The notes below the pieces were generated by a model. The model searched no databases and was not told the DNA's origin. It saw nothing but the letters and a program-made list of their open reading frames with translations. This document shows, one piece after another, positions 1 through 6,633 of a DNA stretch of 8,178 bases (positions are counted from its first letter, which is position 1; each line of letters starts with the position of its first letter). This stretch comes from Rhodospirillaceae bacterium (lineage in GTDB: Bacteria > Pseudomonadota > Alphaproteobacteria > Rhodospirillales > 2-02-FULL-58-16), in contig DUZD01000179.1 in the NCBI GenBank assembly GCA_013349695.1, positions 1 through 8,178 of the forward strand. Direction: 5' to 3'. The translations under genes were made by a program, and so were the position numbers.

Positions 1-82
1 GAAACTCGCCTTTTCCAAAAGATTTGAACCGACATTCCCCAGATAACCTTCAAATTCATAGCGATCACACCTTAACAAGACA

Positions 83-104
83 AGCGGCAAAAGGGAAAGC
101 CGCT
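83..104 (-). terminator. Weak hairpin with T-rich flank downstream of trmJ
   Basis: A perfect 6-bp stem (AGCGGC at 83-88, GCCGCT at 99-104) encloses a 10-nt loop. Read on the minus strand the stem is followed by TGTCTTGTT, a loosely T-rich run, so it could act as a weak intrinsic terminator for the cimA-trmJ transcript. The stem is short and the T tract interrupted, so this is a tentative call. The rest of 1-252 is AT-richer than the genes and holds no convincing coding sequence. Confidence 0.25.
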
Positions 105-191
105 CGGCAAAGACGAAAAGGAATACAACCGCGCCCCATCGCCCGCGCAAGCCGTTTAAATATATTCGAAAAAAGAAAACGTTGGGCTCCC

Positions 192-212
192 TTGCCGGGT
201 CAAGCCCGGCAA
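192..212. repeat. Alphaproteobacterial-type intergenic palindrome
   Basis: TTGCCGGG (192-199) and CCCGGCAA (205-212) form a perfect 8-bp stem with a 5-nt loop. On the minus strand it reads CATTGCCGGG-cttga-CCCGGCAA, which matches the form of the dispersed palindromes that are abundant between genes in many Alphaproteobacteria (recalled, not searched). It lies about 40 bp past the trmJ stop codon, and a T-rich run (TTTTCTTTTTT, minus strand) follows about 15 nt later. It may therefore also act in transcription termination or mRNA 3'-end stability. Confidence 0.55.
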
Positions 213-252
213 TGACGGTGAGAGGGGTGACTGCAATCAAACTTGACAGGCC

Positions 253-1032
253 TCAGTCCGCCTCCGTCTTGCCTTTCACCAGCCCGGCGATGACGCCTCT
301 CAGCGTGCGCACTTCCTGTTCGCTGAGCCGGGCGCGCTGAAAAAGGTTGCGCAGGTTGCGGACCATCGCCGGGCGCTTTTCCTTCACATGCAGGAACCCA
401 CAGGCGTCCAATTCCTTCTCCAGGTGCCCGAAGAGGGCAAACAGCTCGGCCTTGTTGGCCGGGCGGGTTTCCTTGGGCCAGGTCAGAGCCGTCGCCGCCG
501 TCGGGTCGGTGGCCTGAAACCACTCGTAGCCGATGGCGAAAACCGCATGCGCGAGATTGAGGGAACTGAACCCCGGGTTGAGCGGAACCGTCAGCACCGC
601 GTCGGCCAGGGCGACATCGTCGTTGCCGAGTCCTTTCGCCTCGCCGCCGAAAAGGACGCCGCAACGCACGCCCGCCGCCGTCAGCCGGCGCATGTCGCTT
701 GCCGCCTGTCTGGGCGTCACCACCTCCTTGGTCATGCCGCGGCGGCGCGCCGTGGCGGCGTAAACCAGTTGCAGGTCGGCGACGGCGTCCGCCGCCGTCT
801 CGTGGAGCCGCAGCCGATCCAGGACCGCATCGGCTCCACAAGCGGCGGCGACGGCCTTTTCGTTGGGCCAGCCGTCGCGGGGCCGGACCAGCCGCAGGTC
901 GAAAAGCGCGCAGTTGAGCATGGCCCTGGCCGCCATGCCGATATTTTCCCCCAACTGCGGATCGACAAGAACCACGGCCGGGCCATCTTTGTCCGCTTGC
1001 GGGCCGCGGCGGGCGCCATCCGTTCCGGCCAT
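253..1032 (-). CDS. trmJ: tRNA (cytidine/uridine-2'-O-)-methyltransferase TrmJ (SPOUT/TrmH family)
   Basis: Predicted to transfer a methyl group from S-adenosylmethionine to the 2'-O of nucleotide 32 in the tRNA anticodon loop; cytoplasmic. The 259 residues show the SPOUT order: motif 1 around residues 28-41 (GENIGMAARAMLNC, with the conserved Asn30), motif 2 around 128-140 (FGGEAKGLGNDDV) and the SAM-binding knot motif 3 around 149-162 (VPLNPGFSSLNLAH). A helical C-terminal extension of about 80 residues follows, as in TrmJ rather than the shorter TrmL. The E. coli-type FGRE signature is FGGE here, a position I believe varies within the family. The start is the ATG at 1032; an in-frame TGA lies directly before it, so no longer start exists. 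A GGATGG stretch upstream is a weak ribosome site. It lies 24 bp after cimA and is probably co-transcribed with it. Family call is firm; the exact tRNA nucleotide preference is inferred. Confidence 0.93.
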   Translation of the reverse strand: MAGTDGARRGPQADKDGPAVVLVDPQLGENIGMAARAMLNCALFDLRLVRPRDGWPNEKAVAAACGADAVLDRLRLHETAADAVADLQLVYAATARRRGMTKEVVTPRQAASDMRRLTAAGVRCGVLFGGEAKGLGNDDVALADAVLTVPLNPGFSSLNLAHAVFAIGYEWFQATDPTAATALTWPKETRPANKAELFALFGHLEKELDACGFLHVKEKRPAMVRNLRNLFQRARLSEQEVRTLRGVIAGLVKGKTEAD

Positions 1033-1056
1033 TCACCAACCATCCGGCATAAGCAA

Positions 1057-2673
1057 TCAGGGGTGATTTAACGTCGCGCCGTCCCGGAACAGCTTGTAGA
1101 TGATGCTGTCGCGCAAGGCGTTGTAGGAGGCATCGATAATGTTGGTGGAGACGCCGACGGTATCCCAATGCCTGCCATGGCCGTCGGCGGATTCGATCAT
1201 CACCCGCGTCACCGCGGCAGTGGCCTCGCCGGGGGTGAGGATGCGCACCTTGTAGTCGACCAGGCGCAGGTCGTCCAGTTGCGGATAAAGCGGCGTCAAC
1301 ACTTTGCGCATCGCCGCGTCGAGCGCGTTCACCGGGCCGTTGCCCTCGGCGACGGCCATGTCCACCCGGTCGCCGGCCTCGAGCTTGACGGTGGCCTCGG
1401 AGAGGGTGATCAGTTGGCCTTTGGCATTCCAGCGGCGCTCGTCGATGACGCGGAAGCTGGCGCAACGGAAGTAATCGGGAATTTCGCCCAAGGCCCGGCG
1501 CGCCAGCAATTCGAAACTGGCCTCGGCGCCGTCGTAAGCGTAGCCGTGGAACTCCCGTTCCTTGACCGTGTCCACCAGTTCGGCCACCTTCGGATCGCCG
1601 GCGTCGATATCGAGGCCGATCTCGCGGAATCGCGCCAGGATGTTCGACCTTCCCGACTGGTCGGAAACGACGATGTGGCGATGGTTGCCGACCAGCTCGG
1701 GGATGACGTGCTCGTAACAGCGGGGGTCCTTTTCCACCGCCGAGACATGGACGCCGCCTTTATGGGCAAAAGCCGATTTGCCGACGTAAGGGGCGCCGCG
1801 GTTGGGAGCCCGGTTCAGGCGTTCGTCCAGGACACGCGAAATGTGGGTCAGATGGGTCAGGTCCGCCGTCTCGATCCCCGTTTGGTAACCCATTTTCAGC
1901 ATCAACGAGGGAATGAGGGAAACCAAGTTGGCGTTGCCGCATCGCTCGCCCAGGCCGTTGAGCGTCCCTTGTACGTGGCGGACGCCGGCGCGAACGGCGG
2001 CCAAGCTGTTGGCGACGCCGTTGCCGGTATCGTCGTGGCAGTGTATTCCCAGCCGGTCGCCGGGAATCCGCTCGGCCACATCACCGACGATTCGTTCGAT
2101 CTCGTCGGGAAGGGTGCCGCCGTTGGTATCGCAAAGAACGATCCAACGGGCGCCTCCCTCGCCGGCGGCGTTCAGGCAGGCGAGTGCGTAATCGGGGTTG
2201 GACTTGTAACCGTCGAAGAAATGTTCGGCGTCGAAGACCACTTCCTCGACCCGCTTCAAGGCCAAAGAGACGCTATCGGCGATCATCGCGACGTTTTCGT
2301 CCGCTTCTATGGCCAGCGCCACTTCCACTTGGAAGTCCCAGGTTTTGCCAAACAAACACAAGGTCTGGATGCCGGTGGAAAAAAGGGCGTTGAGGCCGGG
2401 ATCGTTTTCCGGGCCGCGGCCAGCCCTTCGCGTCATGCCGAAGGCGGTGAGCTTGGCGCTGGCAAGCTTGGGAGGATTGGCGAAAAAGGCATCGTCGGTG
2501 AGGTTGGCGCCGGGCCAGCCGCCTTCGATGTAATCGAAGCCAAGGCGATCCATTTCATGGGCGATGGCCAGCTTGTCGGCGGCATTGAAATCGACGCCCT
2601 GGGTCTGCGCCCCGTCACGGAGCGTGCAATCGTAGAGATAGACGCGCTTGCCGCCGATGACAGTCTCGTTCAC
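1057..2673 (-). CDS. cimA: (R)-citramalate synthase CimA
   Basis: Condenses acetyl-CoA with pyruvate to (R)-citramalate, the entry step of the threonine-independent route to 2-oxobutanoate and isoleucine; cytoplasmic. Numbered from the GTG at 2673 (538 residues), the HMGL-like TIM barrel opens with YDCTLRDGAQTQGVDF at 14-29. This is the CimA form rather than the 2-isopropylmalate synthase form, with catalytic Arg19 and metal ligand Asp20. LCDTNGGTLPDE lies at 180-191, the metal-binding HCH pair is His211/His213, and GLGERCGNAN (240-249) supplies Glu243 and Asn247. A LeuA-type dimerisation/allosteric domain fills roughly the last 130 residues, suggesting isoleucine feedback. The frame is open up to a TTG at 2754, with an ATG at 2700. 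I prefer GTG 2673 because AGGAG lies 10 nt upstream and the protein then starts as family members do; ATG 2700 has no clear ribosome site. It leads a likely operon with trmJ. Confidence 0.94.
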   Translation of the reverse strand: MNETVIGGKRVYLYDCTLRDGAQTQGVDFNAADKLAIAHEMDRLGFDYIEGGWPGANLTDDAFFANPPKLASAKLTAFGMTRRAGRGPENDPGLNALFSTGIQTLCLFGKTWDFQVEVALAIEADENVAMIADSVSLALKRVEEVVFDAEHFFDGYKSNPDYALACLNAAGEGGARWIVLCDTNGGTLPDEIERIVGDVAERIPGDRLGIHCHDDTGNGVANSLAAVRAGVRHVQGTLNGLGERCGNANLVSLIPSLMLKMGYQTGIETADLTHLTHISRVLDERLNRAPNRGAPYVGKSAFAHKGGVHVSAVEKDPRCYEHVIPELVGNHRHIVVSDQSGRSNILARFREIGLDIDAGDPKVAELVDTVKEREFHGYAYDGAEASFELLARRALGEIPDYFRCASFRVIDERRWNAKGQLITLSEATVKLEAGDRVDMAVAEGNGPVNALDAAMRKVLTPLYPQLDDLRLVDYKVRILTPGEATAAVTRVMIESADGHGRHWDTVGVSTNIIDASYNALRDSIIYKLFRDGATLNHP

Positions 2674-2690
2674 GTTGATGCCGCTCCTGG
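2674..2690 (-). promoter_or_regulatory. Ribosome-binding site that decides the cimA start
   Basis: On the minus strand AGGAG is followed by ten bases (CGGCATCAAC) and then GTG at 2673-2671. No comparable purine motif lies before the upstream ATG (2700) or TTG (2754). The spacing is slightly long but acceptable, and the resulting N-terminus places the YDCTLRDGAQTQG motif at residue 14. Confidence 0.5.
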
Positions 2691-2704
2691 AAAAGGACAT
2701 TTTT

Positions 2705-2732
2705 CTTATCAAGGATGTAGCCACTTTCCCAA
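2705..2732 (-). promoter_or_regulatory. Possible sigma70-type promoter for cimA-trmJ
   Basis: On the minus strand TTGGGA (2732-2727; 4/6 to TTGACA) and GATAAG (2710-2705; 4/6 to TATAAT) are separated by 16 bp. Transcription would begin near 2697, at or just past the ATG at 2700, which fits the downstream GTG start better than the ATG. Both boxes are imperfect, so this is a weak pattern match. Confidence 0.3.
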
Positions 2733-2747
2733 GGCGACACCAGGGTT

Positions 2748-2775
2748 TTGACAACGGCGCTGAATTCTTTAGGCT
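2748..2775 (+). promoter_or_regulatory. Possible promoter for the cupin gene
   Basis: A perfect TTGACA (2748-2753) is followed after 16 bp by TAGGCT (2770-2775), which matches only 3/6 of the -10 consensus. This would leave an untranslated leader of roughly 85-90 nt before the cupin ATG. The leader contains a GC-rich hairpin with stem CCGCCG (2792-2797) and CGGCGG (2806-2811). The -35 box is good and the -10 poor. Confidence 0.3.
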
Positions 2776-2869
2776 GTCGGATCAAGCCGTGCCGCCGCCG
2801 GCCGACGGCGGGGACCGTTGTGGCTGTTGGCGCAGGTTGGTATTAAATCCAGGACAGAGACTTGGGCGC

Positions 2870-3136
2870 ATGGACCCGGAATCGGTCAAACAACAACTCG
2901 ATAGGGAGGGCTATAGGCGCATTTTCGTTTGGACGGATGCGCCAGGCGCCCGTTATCCCGATCACACACACCCCGGCGAGACCGCCCATATCGTCCTCGC
3001 CGGCGAAATCGTCATTACCTCCGCCGAGGGCACCCAAACCTATAAAATCGGCGGCCGTTTCGACGTTCCCGCCGGGGCCGTCCATTCGGCGGCCGTCGGC
3101 CCCAAGGGCTGTACCTATGTCGTCGGCGAGAAATGA
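2870..3136 (+). CDS. Small single-domain cupin protein
   Basis: An 88-residue protein that is essentially one cupin barrel. Cupin motif 1 is visible as DHTHPGE with metal ligands His32, His34 and Glu37, followed by Gly45. Motif 2 is GRFDVPAGAVH with Pro67, Gly69 and the fourth ligand His72. All four metal-binding positions are present, so a metal-binding fold is likely; the substrate or reaction cannot be told, since small cupins include enzymes, sensors and binding proteins. No signal peptide, so cytoplasmic. The ATG at 2870 is chosen because the cupin fold begins soon after it. The ribosome site is weak, and an in-frame TTG at 2837 would add 11 unremarkable residues. It is divergent from cimA and convergent with the AhpD-like gene, with only 33 bp between their stop codons and no obvious terminator there. 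Confidence 0.85.
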   Translation: MDPESVKQQLDREGYRRIFVWTDAPGARYPDHTHPGETAHIVLAGEIVITSAEGTQTYKIGGRFDVPAGAVHSAAVGPKGCTYVVGEK

Positions 3137-3169
3137 ACCTTGCCCCCCGTAGCCTTCATGAATGAAAGT

Positions 3170-3508
3170 CTATTCGAAAACGCTATCCATGACTTCCAGG
3201 GCAAACCTTGTGGAAACGACGACCGGGCCGCCGCCCATCTCCATGCCGACCTCGACCGCCTCCAGGACTTCACGCCGGGTCGCCCCGGCCATGGCCGCCT
3301 GCTCGATATGCCATTGCATGCAGGATTCGCAATTGATCACAACGGAAATGCCGGCGGCGATCAGCTCCTTGTATTTTTTTGACAAATCGCCGTCCGCGAA
3401 GGCGGCCTCCCGCATCTCGAGAAACGCCTCGTAGACTTTCGATTTCAGCGCCAACAGCTTGGCGTGCGCCTGCTTCCGTTCTCGCCTGATATCTTCCAGT
3501 TTGCCCAT
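3170..3508 (-). CDS. AhpD-like / carboxymuconolactone decarboxylase family protein
   Basis: A 112-residue, mostly helical cytoplasmic protein. The AhpD redox signature is intact: NCESCMQWH gives Cys60-x-x-Cys63 and His67, the thiol pair and proton-relay residue that in AhpD support peroxidase/disulfide-reductase activity. C-terminal AGATRREVLEAVEVGMEMGG (74-93) is typical of the CMD fold, which usually works as a homo-oligomer. The family covers peroxidase helpers, decarboxylases and uncharacterised proteins; the CxxC-xxx-H motif favours a redox role, but the partner is unknown. Start is ATG 3508, preceded by GGATGGTGGTAG as a plausible ribosome site. It lies 90 bp downstream of the caspase-TRAP gene on the same strand, so it could be the last gene of that operon or have its own promoter near the palindrome at 3522-3537. 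Confidence 0.88.
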   Translation of the reverse strand: MGKLEDIRRERKQAHAKLLALKSKVYEAFLEMREAAFADGDLSKKYKELIAAGISVVINCESCMQWHIEQAAMAGATRREVLEAVEVGMEMGGGPVVVSTRFALEVMDSVFE

Positions 3509-3521
3509 CTACCACCATCCA

Positions 3522-3537
3522 GATAATCGCGATTGTC
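3522..3537. promoter_or_regulatory. 16-bp dyad upstream of the AhpD-like gene
   Basis: GATAATCGCGATTGTC is a near-perfect palindrome: it differs from its reverse complement only at positions 3 and 14, and the central AATCGCGATT is exact. It ends 13 bp before the AhpD-like start codon, a place where a repressor dimer or an mRNA structure could act. No regulator is recognisable from the sequence alone. Confidence 0.25.
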
Positions 3538-3598
3538 ACGTTGCCGGCATCTTTACAGGAATCTCGTGGGCGCGCAACTTGGCGTCCGGGCGGCCTCG

Positions 3599-6500
3599 TC
3601 AATTTGGCAGTGCCGCCGGAAGCCATGTGGCAAGCTCCGGAAAGGCGGCAATCAACAGCAGTCCGATCAGCTGGAGGAAGACAAAGGGTAGAATCCCACG
3701 ATAAATGTCCTTCGTGCCGACCGAGAGCGGCGCAACGCCGCGCAGATAGTTCAAGGCGGCCCCGAGGGGTGGCGTGAAGACGCTGGTCTGCAAGGTAATG
3801 GCGATCATCACGCCGAACCAAATGGGGCTGATGTCCATCTGCAACAGCACCGGCGCGACAATCGGCACGAAGAGAAATATCATCGCCATGGAATCCAGGA
3901 ATAAACCGAGAAAAAACATCACGGCCATGACAACCAGCATGGCGCCGAAAGCCCCGCCGGGCAGGCCGGCGAATAGACGCGTCACCAAATCGTCTCCGTT
4001 GAACCCCCGGAAGACCAGCACGAACACTGTCGCGCCAAGGAAGGTGACGAATACCATGGAGCTGACACTGACGGTCGCGCGCATTGCCTCGACCAAGGCG
4101 CCGTTGACAAGCAACCGCCTCAAGCAGACGGCGAGGCCGTAGACGAAAACGGCCGTCAAAAGACATGCCATCGCAAAAACAGCAAGCTCAAGACTCGGTA
4201 CGATGCCTTGTGGCAAGCGAGTATCGAAAACCGTGGCCAGAACAAAAAGACCCAGCAAACTGAACCCGGCGGCGAAAGCGGGCAGTTCGCCTCGGAGTTC
4301 GAAACCGGCGGGTGGCGCCGGTATCAGCTTGCCGGCCACGGTTGTCGCCTTGGCCCGAGGCTTCCGGCCTCGTGACCATCGGGGCAAAAGCCCGATCACA
4401 CCCTCCAACAAAGTCTCTATTTTTATTTCTTCGGCTTGTTGGGCTTGGCGAATGGGTTTTTGGACGGGCGGGTTGGACCTCAGAGCCTTGCGGACCGACT
4501 TTGCCGGACGTCCGGCCAGAAGAATGGCGCCGGCCGCGCCAAGGCCGGCGGCCTCGGTCGGCGTGGCGATGCCGGCAAGGATGGATCCGAGAACGGCGAA
4601 GACGAGGACCAAGGGCGGCAGCAGCATCTGGGCGAAAAGGCGCCAAGGGCTGACTTCGGTCGTTCGGCCGGCGGCCACGGGTGGACAAGAGCGGGGATCG
4701 GCGAGCGCCTTGATGATGATCCACCCCAGATACAAACCGGCCAGCAGCAAGCCGGGAAGCACGGCGCCGGCAAAAAGGTCGGCGACCGAGACGGGCTCGG
4801 CCGCCCAATCGCCGGCCAGCCGCTGGGCATCGGTATTGGCGTTCTCCAGGATATCGCCCAACAGCACCAGGATGATCGAGGGCGGAATAATTTGCCCGAG
4901 GCTTGCCGATGCGACGATGGTACCGGTGGCCAGACGAGGACTGTATCCCGCCCTTAGCATGAAGGGCAGAAACAAGAGCCCCATGGTCGCCACGGTCGGA
5001 CCGACAATGCCGGTTGTGGCGGCCAGCAGCATGCCCACGAAAACCGCCGACAAGGCCAAACCACCTCGAAAATGCCCAAACCGGAACTCCAACGATTCCA
5101 CCAGTTGCTTGCCCAACTTGGCACGGGCAAGCATCGCCCCCATGAATACGAACAGAGGCACCGCGACCAGAATGTCGTTGATCATAATACCGAAATAGCG
5201 CGACGAGATATTGTTCAGCAGCCGTGGATCGAAGAGGTCAAGGGCAACCCCCGCCAAGGCGAAGGCGAAAGCGGTGGCGCCGAAAGTGAACGCGGCGGGG
5301 AAGCCGAGAAACAGAAACCCGAGGGCCACGGCAACCATCAGCAGGGCGAGAACCTCCGGCCCCATCTTCGGCAAGAACCGCTGTATTCCCTGCTTTTTGC
5401 CCAGGAGGGGGCCGTAAACGAAAGCCGACCGTCCACCAGGCCTGTCGACGCGGTACCACGTCTTTTCGCCGACCAGGGCCTTCCCCGTCACCGCGACCGA
5501 CGTACCCAACAACATTGTCCCGACCTTGCCCGAGTTGATCGAGGGCTGGGACCGAATATTCGCCGTCTTCACCGCGACCATATTCTCGTCCATGGGCACG
5601 AGGTCGAAAACCATGGCCGGAGGGGCCGGGGAAGCGGCCTTGGCGGCCATCAACTCCACCAGCTTCGCCTCCGCCAAGCCCGAGAACGTCCCATAGCGCC
5701 AAAGATAGGCCTTGAACATGGCCGGATTGGTGCTCTCGCGGATCGATTCCCAAAAGGTGACATCAGCCTCCGTAAGTTGGCCGGGAGGCGCCTGGGAGGA
5801 TGCGGTCTCGGCTGGCTTGAAATAGAAGTCGCGGGTCAGCGACGACGATTCCCATGGCACCTGGAGTCCGTTGGTCTGTTTCGCCACCTCTCGGCGAACC
5901 TGCTTGAAGGCGTCCTCGATCTTCGTTCCGGGAAGCTCCATCGCCTGGATCAGCTGGCCCGTGTATAGACCGTTGCCTCCCTCGCCGTCCGCCGCCACCT
6001 TGCCGGGAGCCGTTGCGTAGGCGATTATCGTCCCCATCGGCGCATCGACCGAAGCGAGGCCCGTGGAGACGTTCAGGGTGCTGAATCCGAACGGGTTGTC
6101 GCGGCATGCATCCAAAATCACCACGTTCAGCGGGTTGGCGGCGGCATCCATCCGCGCCAGGACGTATTCCAGATCGACCGATTCGACCCGGATCTCCTCC
6201 ACCGTCTCGATGCTGTTTCCAAGGGGAATGAGGTAGTTCCGTCCCCCCACCTGCACGGCGTGGCCAGCGTAGTAGAACAGGCCGATCGCCCGCGACTTCC
6301 TCAGGCGGCGCCCGAAACGAATGATCGCCCTTTCCATCTCCGTGCGGGTCGCGTTCGTCAATTTTTCAACATCGAATCCCAGCGACTTGAGGGTACGGGC
6401 CATGGCGTTGGCGTCGTTTTCCGGGTTTGCCAACGCAACCGAGTCGTATCGGCTGTTGCCGATGACCAGGGCAAGGCGGCTTTCCTTGGCGATTTGGGCC

Positions 6501-6604
6501 AAGCCGCCCGTTGGGTTCAGCGGCGCCGCGACGCCGGCCAGGACGATCAAGGCGGCGGTCAGCGGGAGCCAGCGGCACGTTCGCGTTTGCGTTTCCACTT
6601 TCAA
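3599..6604 (-). CDS. Fusion: signal peptide + caspase-like (peptidase C14) domain + SH3b-like domain + TRAP large permease (DctM)
   Basis: One open frame of 1001 residues. Residues 1-36 look like a signal peptide or anchor (basic start, hydrophobic 13-28). Residues 41-265 are a caspase-like domain: ALVIGNSRY (45-53), PENDANAM (61-68), catalytic His115 in YYAGH, catalytic Cys167 in LDACRDNPF, and the WESSSLTRDFYF end (251-262). Residues 278-320 are a helical spacer and about 340-402 an SH3b-like domain. From 414 a DctM permease begins, with TGIVGPTVATMG (531-542), LGQIIPPSIILVLLGD (569-584), ATPTEAAGLGA (680-690) and LQTSVFTPPLGAALNYLRG (938-956), most like the mannitol/chloroaromatic TRAP type. 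A basic loop (about 698-775) and two extra membrane segments precede the last block. DctM forms the ion-coupled transport pore with DctQ, encoded 29 bp upstream. The start is TTG 6604 with GGGGA five bases upstream; GTG 6598 is an alternative. Substrate and protease target are unknown. Confidence 0.93.
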   Translation of the reverse strand: MKVETQTRTCRWLPLTAALIVLAGVAAPLNPTGGLAQIAKESRLALVIGNSRYDSVALANPENDANAMARTLKSLGFDVEKLTNATRTEMERAIIRFGRRLRKSRAIGLFYYAGHAVQVGGRNYLIPLGNSIETVEEIRVESVDLEYVLARMDAAANPLNVVILDACRDNPFGFSTLNVSTGLASVDAPMGTIIAYATAPGKVAADGEGGNGLYTGQLIQAMELPGTKIEDAFKQVRREVAKQTNGLQVPWESSSLTRDFYFKPAETASSQAPPGQLTEADVTFWESIRESTNPAMFKAYLWRYGTFSGLAEAKLVELMAAKAASPAPPAMVFDLVPMDENMVAVKTANIRSQPSINSGKVGTMLLGTSVAVTGKALVGEKTWYRVDRPGGRSAFVYGPLLGKKQGIQRFLPKMGPEVLALLMVAVALGFLFLGFPAAFTFGATAFAFALAGVALDLFDPRLLNNISSRYFGIMINDILVAVPLFVFMGAMLARAKLGKQLVESLEFRFGHFRGGLALSAVFVGMLLAATTGIVGPTVATMGLLFLPFMLRAGYSPRLATGTIVASASLGQIIPPSIILVLLGDILENANTDAQRLAGDWAAEPVSVADLFAGAVLPGLLLAGLYLGWIIIKALADPRSCPPVAAGRTTEVSPWRLFAQMLLPPLVLVFAVLGSILAGIATPTEAAGLGAAGAILLAGRPAKSVRKALRSNPPVQKPIRQAQQAEEIKIETLLEGVIGLLPRWSRGRKPRAKATTVAGKLIPAPPAGFELRGELPAFAAGFSLLGLFVLATVFDTRLPQGIVPSLELAVFAMACLLTAVFVYGLAVCLRRLLVNGALVEAMRATVSVSSMVFVTFLGATVFVLVFRGFNGDDLVTRLFAGLPGGAFGAMLVVMAVMFFLGLFLDSMAMIFLFVPIVAPVLLQMDISPIWFGVMIAITLQTSVFTPPLGAALNYLRGVAPLSVGTKDIYRGILPFVFLQLIGLLLIAAFPELATWLPAALPN

Positions 6605-6616
6605 TCGTTCCCCAAC
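6604..6616 (-). promoter_or_regulatory. Ribosome-binding site of the caspase-TRAP gene
   Basis: On the minus strand GTTGGGGAACGAT runs into the TTG start at 6604. GGGGA with a short spacer supports TTG 6604 over the GTG at 6598. The same 13 bases stand directly before the ATG of the divergent exported-protein gene (7407-7419), which supports both start choices. Confidence 0.5.
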
Positions 6617-6633
6617 CCCATCGCCGCCGCGGC

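Noticed and set aside
1..215. Possible small genes at the left edge: a basic 63-residue frame ending at 215 (plus) and a frame starting at ATG 59 running off the left end (minus)
   Set aside because: No homology that I recognise. The plus frame runs through the conserved-type palindrome at 192-212, and the minus one has only 19 codons visible with a weak ribosome site.
200..1465. 421-codon minus-strand frame over trmJ and the end of cimA
   Set aside because: It is Arg/Gly/Pro-rich shadow sequence in another frame of two well-recognised genes.
1168..2751. 527-codon open frame on the plus strand across cimA
   Set aside because: It is antisense to a clear cimA, has no family motifs, and long antisense frames are usual in GC-rich DNA.
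2648..2869. N-terminal extension of the cupin frame back to 2648
   Set aside because: It overlaps the cimA start and promoter region antisense, has no cupin-like content, and the barrel begins after the ATG at 2870.
4203..5968. Plus-strand open frames of 331 and 298 codons opposite the fusion gene
   Set aside because: Low-complexity Arg/Pro/Ala sequence antisense to the DctM and caspase coding regions; no recognisable domain or ribosome site.
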